From contig NZ_JAESWB010000371.1 of assembly GCF_016765675.1 (NCBI RefSeq), forward strand, positions 1 to 64,000: 64,000 nucleotides of DNA. Direction: 5' to 3'. Origin of the DNA: Neobacillus paridis (GTDB lineage: Bacteria; Bacillota; Bacilli; Bacillales; Cytobacillaceae). The translations under genes and the position numbers were made by a program. Shown piece after piece: positions 57,276 through 64,000 of this stretch. The notes beneath the pieces are model-generated. The model saw only the letters and a program-made list of their open reading frames with translations, was not told the DNA's origin and did not search any database. Numbering within the stretch: the stretch's first letter is position 1; every line of letters begins with the position of its first letter.

Positions 57276-57293
57276 TTATGAATATATTCATAA
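57276..57293. promoter_or_regulatory. 18-bp perfect palindrome, candidate ARG operator
   Basis: TTATGAATATATTCATAA is fully self-complementary and contains TGAAT/ATTCA arms like ArgR sites. It lies about 140 bases upstream of arcA, a likely place for ArgR-type activation. Confidence 0.6.
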
Positions 57294-57350
57294 GTATGCA
57301 AATCCCCTTATACAAACAACAAAAAAATGTAATGAATTTAACAGTTTAAT

Positions 57351-57393
57351 TGTGAAGAGGCAAACAAAATTTTTCTTGCACATTGCCTAAAAT
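57351..57393 (+). promoter_or_regulatory. Candidate ArcR-activated promoter of arcABC
   Basis: A -10 TAAAAT (57388-57393) lacks a usable -35. An imperfect Crp/Fnr site TGTGA-N6-AAACA (57351-57366) is centred about 41.5 bases before the predicted start, the class II activator position. Confidence 0.5.
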
Positions 57394-57433
57394 AAAGTTG
57401 TAGCAAGGAAGTTAATAAAAAGGAGGAAGAAAG

Positions 57434-58717
57434 ATGAGCAGTATTCAAGAGACGACACGCGAGAGAGAAACAACCAAATTAAGTCATCCGATCAATGTCA
57501 CATCAGAAATTGGTACTTTAAAAACCGTTCTATTGAAACGGCCTGGAAAAGAAGTTGAAAACCTAGTGCCAGAGTATTTACAACGGCTATTATTCGACGA
57601 CATTCCATATCTACCAATTATCCAAAGAGAACATGACTACTTTGCCGAGACATTAAAAAATCGAGGCGTAGAAGTACTATACCTCGAAAAATTAGTTTCT
57701 GAAACACTCAATAATTCAGAACTAAAAAATCAATTTGTTGATGACATTTTACGCGAAAGCAACGCAAATGTCAATGGTGCTGGAAAAGCATTAAAAGAAT
57801 ATTTATTGTCATTCTCAACCCCAGATATGGTTGATAAAATCATGAGCGGTGTCCTCAAAAAGGAAATCGAAACGAGCAAGAAGACCCGTTTATACGAGTT
57901 AATGGAAGACCATTATCCATTTTATTTGGATCCAATGCCAAACCTTTATTTCACTCGTGACCCTGCAGCAAGTATGGGCAATGGTTTAACGATTAATAAA
58001 ATGCGTGAGCCTGCACGCCGCCGTGAATCTTTATTTATGGAATATATTATTAAACATCATCCAAGATTTGCCGGTCATGATGTTCCAGTTTGGCTAGATC
58101 GTGATTATGAATTCCCAATTGAAGGTGGAGACGAACTTATTTTAAGTAATGAAGTCATTGCTATTGGGGTTTCTGCACGTACATCTGCAAGAGCAATTGA
58201 AAAACTGGCTCTTAATCTATTTAAAAAGAACAGCTCCTTCAAGAAAGTTCTAGCTGTTGAGATTCCTAAGAGCCGTGCCTTCATGCACCTAGATACCGTC
58301 TTTACAATGGTAGACTATGACAAGTTTACGATTCACCCAGCTATTCAAGGACCAGAAGGCAACATGAACGTATACATCCTTGAAAAAGGTCCGGATGAAG
58401 ACCATGTTAATATCACACATCGCAACAACCTTCAAGAAGCTTTAAAAGAAGCTCTTGGACTCAGCGAGCTGATCCTTATCCCTTGCGGTGGCGGTGATGA
58501 AATTGCTGCTGCCCGTGAACAATGGAATGACGGTTCCAACACATTGGCCATTGCCCCAGGTGTTGTTGTGACATATGACCGCAACTACATTTCGAATCAA
58601 TTGTTACGTGAGCACGGAATTGAGGTCATTGAAGTCTTAAGCTCGGAATTATCCCGTGGCCGTGGGGGCCCTCGCTGCATGAGCATGCCAATTGTTCGTG
58701 AGGATCTTCGTAAGTAA
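57434..58717 (+). CDS. arcA: Arginine deiminase ArcA
   Basis: A 427-aa enzyme that converts arginine to citrulline and ammonia. The catalytic cysteine is in GGPRCMSMP near the C-terminus; the [22 protein letters not shown] and [10 protein letters not shown] blocks carry the other active-site Asp, His and Glu residues. AAAGGAGGAAG precedes the ATG. It is first of arcABC. Confidence 0.97.
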   Translation: MSSIQETTRERETTKLSHPINVTSEIGTLKTVLLKRPGKEVENLVPEYLQRLLFDDIPYLPIIQREHDYFAETLKNRGVEVLYLEKLVSETLNNSELKNQFVDDILRESNANVNGAGKALKEYLLSFSTPDMVDKIMSGVLKKEIETSKKTRLYELMEDHYPFYLDPMPNLYFTRDPAASMGNGLTINKMREPARRRESLFMEYIIKHHPRFAGHDVPVWLDRDYEFPIEGGDELILSNEVIAIGVSARTSARAIEKLALNLFKKNSSFKKVLAVEIPKSRAFMHLDTVFTMVDYDKFTIHPAIQGPEGNMNVYILEKGPDEDHVNITHRNNLQEALKEALGLSELILIPCGGGDEIAAAREQWNDGSNTLAIAPGVVVTYDRNYISNQLLREHGIEVIEVLSSELSRGRGGPRCMSMPIVREDLRK

Positions 58718-58741
58718 TTTGTTTGATAGGAGAGATTAAAT

Positions 58742-59752
58742 ATGGAAGCAACTGTATCTAAATTACACGGAAGAAGCTTTCTTCGTGAAATGGATTTTAC
58801 AAAAGAAGAATTTGTATCTTTTATCGATTTAGCAATGAAATTAAAAGACGAGAAAAAACGGGGCATCAAACACCGTTATTTAGAAGGTAAAAATATTGCA
58901 TTGTTATTTGAAAAACCATCTACTCGTACACGCTGTGCCTTCACAGTTGCTTGTATTGATCTTGGTGCACATCCTGAATATTTAGGAAAAGACGATATCC
59001 AATTAGGTAAAAAAGAATCAATCGAAGACACAGCAAAAGTATTAGGCCGCATGTTTGATGGGATTGAATTCCGTGGCTTTGAACACAAAAAGGTAGAAAT
59101 GCTGGCTGAACATTCCGGCGTTCCGGTTTGGAATGGTTTGACTGACCAATGGCATCCAACCCAAACACTTGCTGACTTCTTAACAGTAAAAGAAAACTTT
59201 GGCCATCTTGAAGGCATCAAGTTTGTCTATGTTGGCGACGGCCGTAACAACGTTGCTAACAGCTTGCTTGTTGGCGGTGCCCTTGTTGGAATGGACGTAC
59301 GGATTTGTTCTCCTGAGTCATTATTCCCAGCTAATGACATTGTGGAATTAGCAGAAAACTTAGCAAAACAATCTGGCGGTCGTGTAACCATCACCAGCGA
59401 TGTTGCAGAAGGCGTTGCTGATGCCGATGTAATTTATACTGACGTATGGGTATCTATGGGTGAAGAAGATAAATTTGCTGAAAGAATTGCGCTTCTATCT
59501 CCATATCAAGTCAACATGGAAATGATCAAAAAGACAGGCAATGACAATGTAATTTTCTTACACTGCCTACCTGCTTTCCATGATCTAGAAACAAAGTATG
59601 GCCGTGATATTCATGAAAAACATGGTCTTCCTGAAATGGAAGTAACTGATGAAGTATTCCGCAGCAAACATTCAAAAGTATTTGACCAAGCTGAAAACAG
59701 AATGCATACCATCAAAGCCGTCATGGCCGCAACTCTTGGCAAATTAGATTAA
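58742..59752 (+). CDS. arcB: Catabolic ornithine carbamoyltransferase ArcB
   Basis: A 336-aa enzyme splitting citrulline with phosphate into ornithine and carbamoyl phosphate. Carbamoyl-phosphate binding motif STRTR is in [11 protein letters not shown], the HPTQ motif in [11 protein letters not shown], and the catalytic Cys in [10 protein letters not shown]. Length and context between arcA and arcC mark the catabolic form. TAGGAGAG precedes the ATG, 24 bases after arcA. Confidence 0.96.
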   Translation: MEATVSKLHGRSFLREMDFTKEEFVSFIDLAMKLKDEKKRGIKHRYLEGKNIALLFEKPSTRTRCAFTVACIDLGAHPEYLGKDDIQLGKKESIEDTAKVLGRMFDGIEFRGFEHKKVEMLAEHSGVPVWNGLTDQWHPTQTLADFLTVKENFGHLEGIKFVYVGDGRNNVANSLLVGGALVGMDVRICSPESLFPANDIVELAENLAKQSGGRVTITSDVAEGVADADVIYTDVWVSMGEEDKFAERIALLSPYQVNMEMIKKTGNDNVIFLHCLPAFHDLETKYGRDIHEKHGLPEMEVTDEVFRSKHSKVFDQAENRMHTIKAVMAATLGKLD

Positions 59753-59763
59753 TTTCTTTAATG

Positions 59764-59797
59764 CAGGAGAAGGAGTCTGTCTCCCTCTCCTTTCTTT
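59764..59797 (+). terminator. Hairpin between arcB and arcC
   Basis: GGAGAAGGAG (59766-59775) pairs with CTCCCTCTCC (59781-59790), followed by TTTCTTT. It may act as an attenuator, giving less arcC than arcAB. Confidence 0.65.
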
Positions 59798-59875
59798 AGT
59801 TATCTATAAAATATTGTTTCTGAAGGAACATCCCTTCCTTCTTATCAGTATATTTACGACCCGGAGGTTTATACT

Positions 59876-60838
59876 ATGAAAAATAAAAAAGTTGTTATTG
59901 CCTTAGGCGGAAATGCCATCCAATCCGGAGATGCAACCGCTGCTGCCCAACAACAGGCACTTGAAAAAACTGCGAGACAATTAGTTGATTTTATCGCTCA
60001 GGGAATTGATATCATTATTTCCCACGGTAACGGCCCTCAGGTCGGAAATATTTTACTACAGCAGGCTGCCGCTGATTCTGTTAAAAACCCAGCTATGCCG
60101 CTTGATACATGTGGTGCGATGAGCCAAGGCATGATTGGGTACTGGATGCAAAATGCAATGGAAAAAGCATTAAAAGAGCGCGGTATCCAAAAGGATGTAG
60201 CAACCGTTGTTACTCGTGTCGTTGTCGATCAAAAGGATCAGGCATTCAGCAATCCAACAAAGCCAATTGGGCCATTCTACAGTGAAGAAGAAGCTAAAAG
60301 AATTGCTGAAGAAACCGGTGCCAGCTTTAAAGAAGATGCCGGTCGCGGCTGGAGAAGAGTTGTTCCTTCACCTAAACCTGTCAGCATAAAAGAACATGCC
60401 GTTATCAATTCTCTCGTTGAACAGGGACATATTGTTATTTCTGTCGGCGGCGGCGGCATTCCTGTGATTGAAACGGAAGCTGGAGTTACTGGCGTTGAGG
60501 CTGTTATTGATAAAGACTTTGCTTCCGAAAAGCTTGCTGAGCTTGTTGGTGCAGATGCGTTAATCATTTTAACAGCAGTTGATAATGTTTATATCGATTT
60601 TAATAAACCAACTCAAAAGAAACTTGAAGATGTCACCATTGATGAATTAAATGCTTACATCGAGGCTGGTCATTTTGCAGCCGGCAGCATGCTTCCGAAG
60701 GTTGAAGCAGCGATCCAATTTGCGAAAACCAACCCTGAACGCAAAACCATCATTACTTCATTAGATCAAGCATTTAACGCGCTAAACGGCACAGCTGGAA
60801 CAGTCGTTTCCATGCATGGGGCCCCAGTTATCGCTTAA
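59876..60838 (+). CDS. arcC: Carbamate kinase ArcC
   Basis: A 320-aa enzyme that makes ATP from carbamoyl phosphate and ADP, the energy-yielding step. Motifs [10 protein letters not shown] and [11 protein letters not shown] at the N-terminus and [11 protein letters not shown] mid-protein are typical of the amino-acid kinase fold. GGAGG precedes the ATG. The second antiporter follows after 307 bases. Confidence 0.96.
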   Translation: MKNKKVVIALGGNAIQSGDATAAAQQQALEKTARQLVDFIAQGIDIIISHGNGPQVGNILLQQAAADSVKNPAMPLDTCGAMSQGMIGYWMQNAMEKALKERGIQKDVATVVTRVVVDQKDQAFSNPTKPIGPFYSEEEAKRIAEETGASFKEDAGRGWRRVVPSPKPVSIKEHAVINSLVEQGHIVISVGGGGIPVIETEAGVTGVEAVIDKDFASEKLAELVGADALIILTAVDNVYIDFNKPTQKKLEDVTIDELNAYIEAGHFAAGSMLPKVEAAIQFAKTNPERKTIITSLDQAFNALNGTAGTVVSMHGAPVIA

Positions 60839-61145
60839 AATTATTGATTTGGAGTAGTCATTCCAATCGAGCTCCATTTACTTCGGAGCTCCTTGGATAC
60901 TCCTTTCCATAAACAAATATTATAATCATCAAAGCAGTAATAGCGGCTACGCTATCGTAAGCGCTGACTATTCCCTGTGGTATCAGACACCTTCAAATTG
61001 TCACAATAAATGAAAACTCGCCTATTGGCGGGCCCTTAAGGACGAAGACAGAGCACAATTGAATTTATCCATCCTATTAGCTTAAAGAAGGACAGACATC
61101 ATGGGGATGGCAGCATAACTTCCTTAAAGAAATGAAGGTGTTCAC
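60839..61145. other. Gap between arcC and arcD2
   Basis: A GAGCTCC/GGAGCTC hairpin (60869-60891) may end arcABC transcription, though the T tract is poor. Copy C of dispersed repeat 2 lies at 61013-61085. No promoter for arcD2 is obvious. Confidence 0.5.
61013..61085 (+). repeat. Dispersed repeat family 2, copy C
   Basis: Reads AAAACTCGCCTATTGGCGGG, then CCCTTAAGGACGAAGACAGA, GCACAATTGAATTTATCC and CCTATTAGCTTAA. Same orientation as copies A, B and D. It lies directly upstream of arcD2. Confidence 0.8.
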
Positions 61146-62543
61146 TTGGAAAATGAAAAAAAACTTGGTTTGATTTCGCTCATTGCCTTGGTCATTGGTT
61201 CGATGATCGGCGGTGGAGCGTTTAATATCGCTTCTGATATGGCCTCAGGGGCCAGTGCCGGAGCGGTCATACTTGGCTGGATTATCACTGGAATCGGGAT
61301 GATCACCTTAGGGTTTTCATTTCAGAATTTAACCAATAAACGGCCTGATTTAGAAGGCGGTGTCTTTAGTTATGCCAAAGCAGGTTTCGGTAATTATTGG
61401 GGATTCAATTCAGCCTGGGGGTATTGGTTGTCAGCATGGCTAGGTAATATTGCATTTTTAACACTTTTATTTAGTGGAATTGGCTATTTTATACCGATAT
61501 TTAACGGAGGAAATGTTGCTTCGATTATCGGCGCTTCCATAATTCTTTGGCTCATGCACTTTCTCATCTTACGGGGCGTTCAATCAGCAGCACTGGTAAA
61601 TCTAGTTGTTACCATTGGTAAGCTTGTGCCGATTTTCCTCTTCATCATCATTGTCATTTTTGCCTTTAATATCGATACCTTTAGCCTCGATTTCTGGGGG
61701 AAGAATGGTTTTCATCTTTCCGATGTATTGAGTCAAACAAAGAGTACCATGCTTGTTACCCTTTGGGTGTTTATTGGGATCGAAGGGGCAGTTGTTCTGT
61801 CAAGTAGAGCCCAGAATATGAAAGATGTCGGAAAAGCGACGGTCATTGGTTTACTTTCCACCTTGGTTATTTACGTGTTGATTTCCTTGTTATCCTATGG
61901 AATTATGTCACAGGCAGAACTGGCAAATTTAAAGAGCCCTTCTATGGCTTATGTATTAAAAGAAGTTGTCGGCCCTTGGGGAGCAGCGATCGTCAATTTA
62001 GGGTTAATCGTTTCCCTCTTAGGTGCTTTATTAGGGTGGACACTATTGGCTGCTGAGTTGCCTTATGTCGCAGCAAAAGATGGAATTTTACCAAAATATT
62101 TTGCTAAAGAAAATAAGAATAAGGCACCAGTAAATTCGTTAATTATTACCAATGTGTTGGTGCAATTATTCTTGCTTACTTTGTTAATTTCCGACAAACC
62201 ATACCAATTCGCCTATTCGTTAGCCAGTTCGGCAATTTTAGTACCCTATCTTTTCTCTGCTCTCTATCAAGTGAAATATAGCAGCCAGCAAAAGGATACC
62301 AAGCAAATGGTCATTGGTATTATTGCTTCCATCTATGGGGTATGGCTGTTATATGCAGCAGGGCTTAGTTATTTAGTGCTAACTTCATTGTTGTATGCAA
62401 TTGGAATCTTGGTCTTTCGATATGCCCAAAAGGAAAATGGCCAGAAGACATTTAAAACCTTTGAACTGGTCTGGGCGATTATTTTCATCATCCTTGCGAT
62501 TGTCGCTATTATCATGTTAGCAACAGGACAAATCAATATTTAG
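61146..62543 (+). CDS. arcD2: Arginine/ornithine antiporter ArcD (second copy)
   Basis: A 465-aa APA-family antiporter, closely similar to the first copy over its full length (for example [19 protein letters not shown] against IGSQIGGGVFNVASDLAAG). It starts with a TTG after GAAGGTG. A tandem-paralogue relationship with arcD1 is clear. The gene is bracketed by family 2 repeats at 61013 and 63221, and a family 1 repeat starts four bases after its stop. Confidence 0.9.
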   Translation: MENEKKLGLISLIALVIGSMIGGGAFNIASDMASGASAGAVILGWIITGIGMITLGFSFQNLTNKRPDLEGGVFSYAKAGFGNYWGFNSAWGYWLSAWLGNIAFLTLLFSGIGYFIPIFNGGNVASIIGASIILWLMHFLILRGVQSAALVNLVVTIGKLVPIFLFIIIVIFAFNIDTFSLDFWGKNGFHLSDVLSQTKSTMLVTLWVFIGIEGAVVLSSRAQNMKDVGKATVIGLLSTLVIYVLISLLSYGIMSQAELANLKSPSMAYVLKEVVGPWGAAIVNLGLIVSLLGALLGWTLLAAELPYVAAKDGILPKYFAKENKNKAPVNSLIITNVLVQLFLLTLLISDKPYQFAYSLASSAILVPYLFSALYQVKYSSQQKDTKQMVIGIIASIYGVWLLYAAGLSYLVLTSLLYAIGILVFRYAQKENGQKTFKTFELVWAIIFIILAIVAIIMLATGQINI

Positions 62544-62547
62544 GACC

Positions 62548-62839
62548 AGAAAAGCGGAAGCGCCTTGGTCAGCGGCGTATGGCCTCCTCGAAAAAGCTAT
62601 CGCTTTTCCTTCGTGCGATGCAAATGCTGTCGAAGCCTTCCTTGTGGAGCGCTCCAACTGAGATAAAGGAAACACGAAGAGCCAAGTAACTACCTGAAAA
62701 TGCTTCCTAGGCTTTGCGACGAGCTGAACATCAGCTTCGTTGAATAAGCTTTGGCGCAGAAGCAGGAGGCGATTCGATGTTGACTTATCGTAGGGCGGAG
62801 AGCGAAGGACACTAGCCGCTAGGCGCTGAAGCTGGACAA
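62548..62839 (+). repeat. Dispersed repeat family 1, copy 2
   Basis: About 292 bases, with the same ends as the copy in the suf operon: AGAAAAGCGGAAGCGCCTTGG at the left and CTAGGCGCTGAAGCTGGACA at the right. The interior is longer and different, with several partial hairpins (AAAAGCTATCGCTTTT). It begins just after the arcD2 stop codon. Confidence 0.8.
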
Positions 62840-62841
62840 TA

Positions 62842-62876
62842 AGAAAACCGGGCGAAAAACCGCCCGGTCCTTCTAG
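62842..62876 (+). terminator. Terminator downstream of arcD2
   Basis: ACCGGGCG (62847-62854) pairs with CGCCCGGT (62861-62868), followed by CCTTCT. Confidence 0.75.
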
Positions 62877-62929
62877 GATAAAGGAATTTCCTCTTTTACA
62901 TAACACATCAAACAAACACCTAGCTGAGG

Positions 62930-63220
62930 AAAACCTTGGGTGATATATTTCCTTTCCTGCCATTAACATTCTGATTGAAATGGAGAGAAAATGGTAACCC
63001 TAAAAACATTACTTTCTTTTTTGCATATAACCTTTTGTTGTGAATTAAAAAAATATAGTGAATCCTTGAAATTATTAATTTTGCCATCGTGAGAATGTTC
63101 ACAATTTATTCATGTGAATTATTAGATAGCTATACTAAAATGAAGGCGAATACGCAACTATATGAATGGAGAAATGTGATTACAGCTTATTACTCAATTG
63201 ATCTCTTTCCTATCTTGAAG
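62930..63220 (+). pseudogene. Relic of a second argR upstream region and first codons
   Basis: This stretch repeats the argR leader at about 54240-54520. Shared blocks include AAAATGGTAACC, GTGAATCCT, the GTGA-N6-TCAC site (63089-63102), TATACTAAAATGAA, and the coding start ATGAATGGAGAAATG against ATGAATCGAGAGATG. Then GATTACAGCTTATTACTCAA is identical in both. The relic has a TGA at codon 6 and stops matching after about 17 codons, close to copy D of repeat 2. It is a decayed, truncated duplicate. Confidence 0.85.
63089..63102. promoter_or_regulatory. Crp/Fnr-type site in the argR relic
   Basis: GTGA-GAATGT-TCAC, the counterpart of 54388-54401. Sequence around it has drifted but both arms are intact. 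It could still serve the downstream pepV gene. Confidence 0.5.
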
Positions 63221-63311
63221 AAAACTCGCCGATTGGCGTGCCTCTAGACGAAGACAGAGACGTAGTTGCACTTATGCCTCATAGGAAAGATTATCCTTTC
63301 CTATCGGCTAA
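63221..63311 (+). repeat. Dispersed repeat family 2, copy D
   Basis: AAAACTCGCCGATTGGCGTG, then CCTCTAGACGAAGACAGAGA, CGTAGTTGCACTTATGCC, and a longer tail ending CCTATCGGCTAA. It begins at the break of the argR relic and ends about 33 bases before pepV. Confidence 0.8.
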
Positions 63312-63344
63312 AAAAATTTTTCTAAAGGAGGCTGAAAGATCACA

Positions 63345-64000
63345 ATGAGCTTAGATAACTTAATTCCTGAACTGCGCAAAGTTGAATCAGATTTTCATCA
63401 GGCACTGACAGAGCTAATCGCCATTCCTAGTGTTATTGATGAAAATGAAAGGGATTTCGCATTTGGAAAACAAATTGACCTAGCTCTTAAAAAAGCATTA
63501 GAGATCTGTCAGCAGTTAGGCTTTCGTACTTACTATGATCCAAAAGGTTATTACGGCTACGCTGAAATTGGTGAAGGAGAAGAAATGGTTGGCATCTTGG
63601 GTCACCTTGATGTTGTCCCGGCTGGAAGCCTCGATGAATGGCAGACATCACCATTTGAAGCGGTCATAAAAGACGGAATTATGTATGGGCGCGGTACCCA
63701 GGATGATAAGGGACCGACTCTTGCTGCCCTCTTTGCCGTAAAAGCGCTAATGAATCTCGGTGTTACCTTTAATAAGCGCGTTCGCTTCATTTTTGGAACC
63801 GATGAGGAAACCTTATGGCGCGACATGAAACGCTACTGCGAAATCGAAGAAATTCCGACAATGGGCTTTACACCGGACTCGACATTTCCATTAGTTTATG
63901 CCGAAAAAGGTCTGCTACAGCTTCATTTACAAGGAAAAAATGAAACAAGCTTGCGGCTGCAATCCGGCAGTGCCTTTAATGCGGTGCCTGACTCTGCCCA
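63345..64000 (+). CDS. pepV: PepV/Sapep-type M20 dipeptidase (5' part)
   Basis: The first 218 residues of an M20 metallodipeptidase; the gene runs off the window (family length about 460-470). Zinc ligands and catalytic residues are visible: GHLDVVP (His, with catalytic Asp two residues on), RGTQDDKGPT (bridging Asp) and FGTDEETLW (general base Glu and ligand Glu). It hydrolyses dipeptides in the cytoplasm. AAAGGAGG precedes the ATG. It is not part of the core arc pathway but could supply free amino acids from peptides. Confidence 0.92.
   Translation, partial: MSLDNLIPELRKVESDFHQALTELIAIPSVIDENERDFAFGKQIDLALKKALEICQQLGFRTYYDPKGYYGYAEIGEGEEMVGILGHLDVVPAGSLDEWQTSPFEAVIKDGIMYGRGTQDDKGPTLAALFAVKALMNLGVTFNKRVRFIFGTDEETLWRDMKRYCEIEEIPTMGFTPDSTFPLVYAEKGLLQLHLQGKNETSLRLQSGSAFNAVPDSA

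Noticed and set aside
62517-62969. 150-codon minus-strand frame downstream of arcD2
   Set aside because: It covers the family 1 repeat and the arcD2 terminator; no ribosome site or homology.

Overview
The window looks like a chromosomal segment of a spore-forming Bacillaceae bacterium (Bacillus/Neobacillus-like). Strong AAGGAGG-type ribosome sites, frequent TTG and GTG starts, sporulation genes (yutH, yutC, lytH, yunB, yuzL), two SAM-I riboswitches, bacillithiol-era Fe-S genes (sufCDSUB) and gene order matching the B. subtilis yutJ-to-yunE, suf, metNPQ, yusDEF-gcvH-yusI and fadNAE blocks all support this. The species cannot be named. No rRNA, tRNA, intact transposase or CRISPR array was seen.

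Layout. 1-12.8 kb is a housekeeping block with many convergent or divergent gene pairs: NADH dehydrogenase-like yutJ, Fe-S carrier nfuA, yutH/G/F/E/D/C, lipoyl synthase lipA, the spore endopeptidase lytH, and yunB/C/D/E. 12.8-19.7 kb is an accessory island. It holds a probable type I toxin-antitoxin locus, a sigma-54 activator and a thiamine-diphosphate enzyme that both lack their N-termini at a shared junction, a DUF3311/sodium:solute symporter pair with a homopolymer frameshift, an orphan gene, and two GC-rich non-coding patches. 19.7-25.1 kb is the sufCDSUB operon, interrupted by a dispersed repeat. 25.4-30.0 kb holds metNPQ and metY, each behind its own S-box. 30-38.4 kb holds yusD, yusFE, gcvH, yusI and the fadNAE beta-oxidation operon with a perfect FadR-type operator, then yuzL. 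38.4-54.1 kb is mixed: alanine symporter, RodA-like protein, uppP, benzil-reductase-like SDR, flotillin/NfeD pair, small orphans, a stand-alone MASE3 sensor-domain protein, nadE, DUF3231, an AI-2E-type permease and a polysaccharide deacetylase. 54.4-63.3 kb is a complete arginine deiminase cluster (argR, arcR, arcD1, arcA, arcB, arcC, arcD2). The window ends inside a PepV-type dipeptidase.

How the genes work together. NfuA, SufBCDSU and LipA link Fe-S assembly to lipoate synthesis; GcvH is a lipoate acceptor. The met genes import methionine or make homocysteine when SAM is low. The fad operon oxidises fatty acids under FadR-type control. The arc cluster imports arginine in exchange for ornithine and makes ATP through carbamate kinase, probably under ArgR-type and Crp/Fnr-type (ArcR) control.

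Most notable beyond routine annotation: the type I toxin-antitoxin candidate at 13.0-13.3 kb; the double N-terminal truncation at about 14.69 kb; the T-tract frameshift at 16.68 kb; a relic of a second argR 5' region downstream of arcD2, cut off at a dispersed repeat; three classes of short repeats; and conserved palindromes in the arc regulatory regions.
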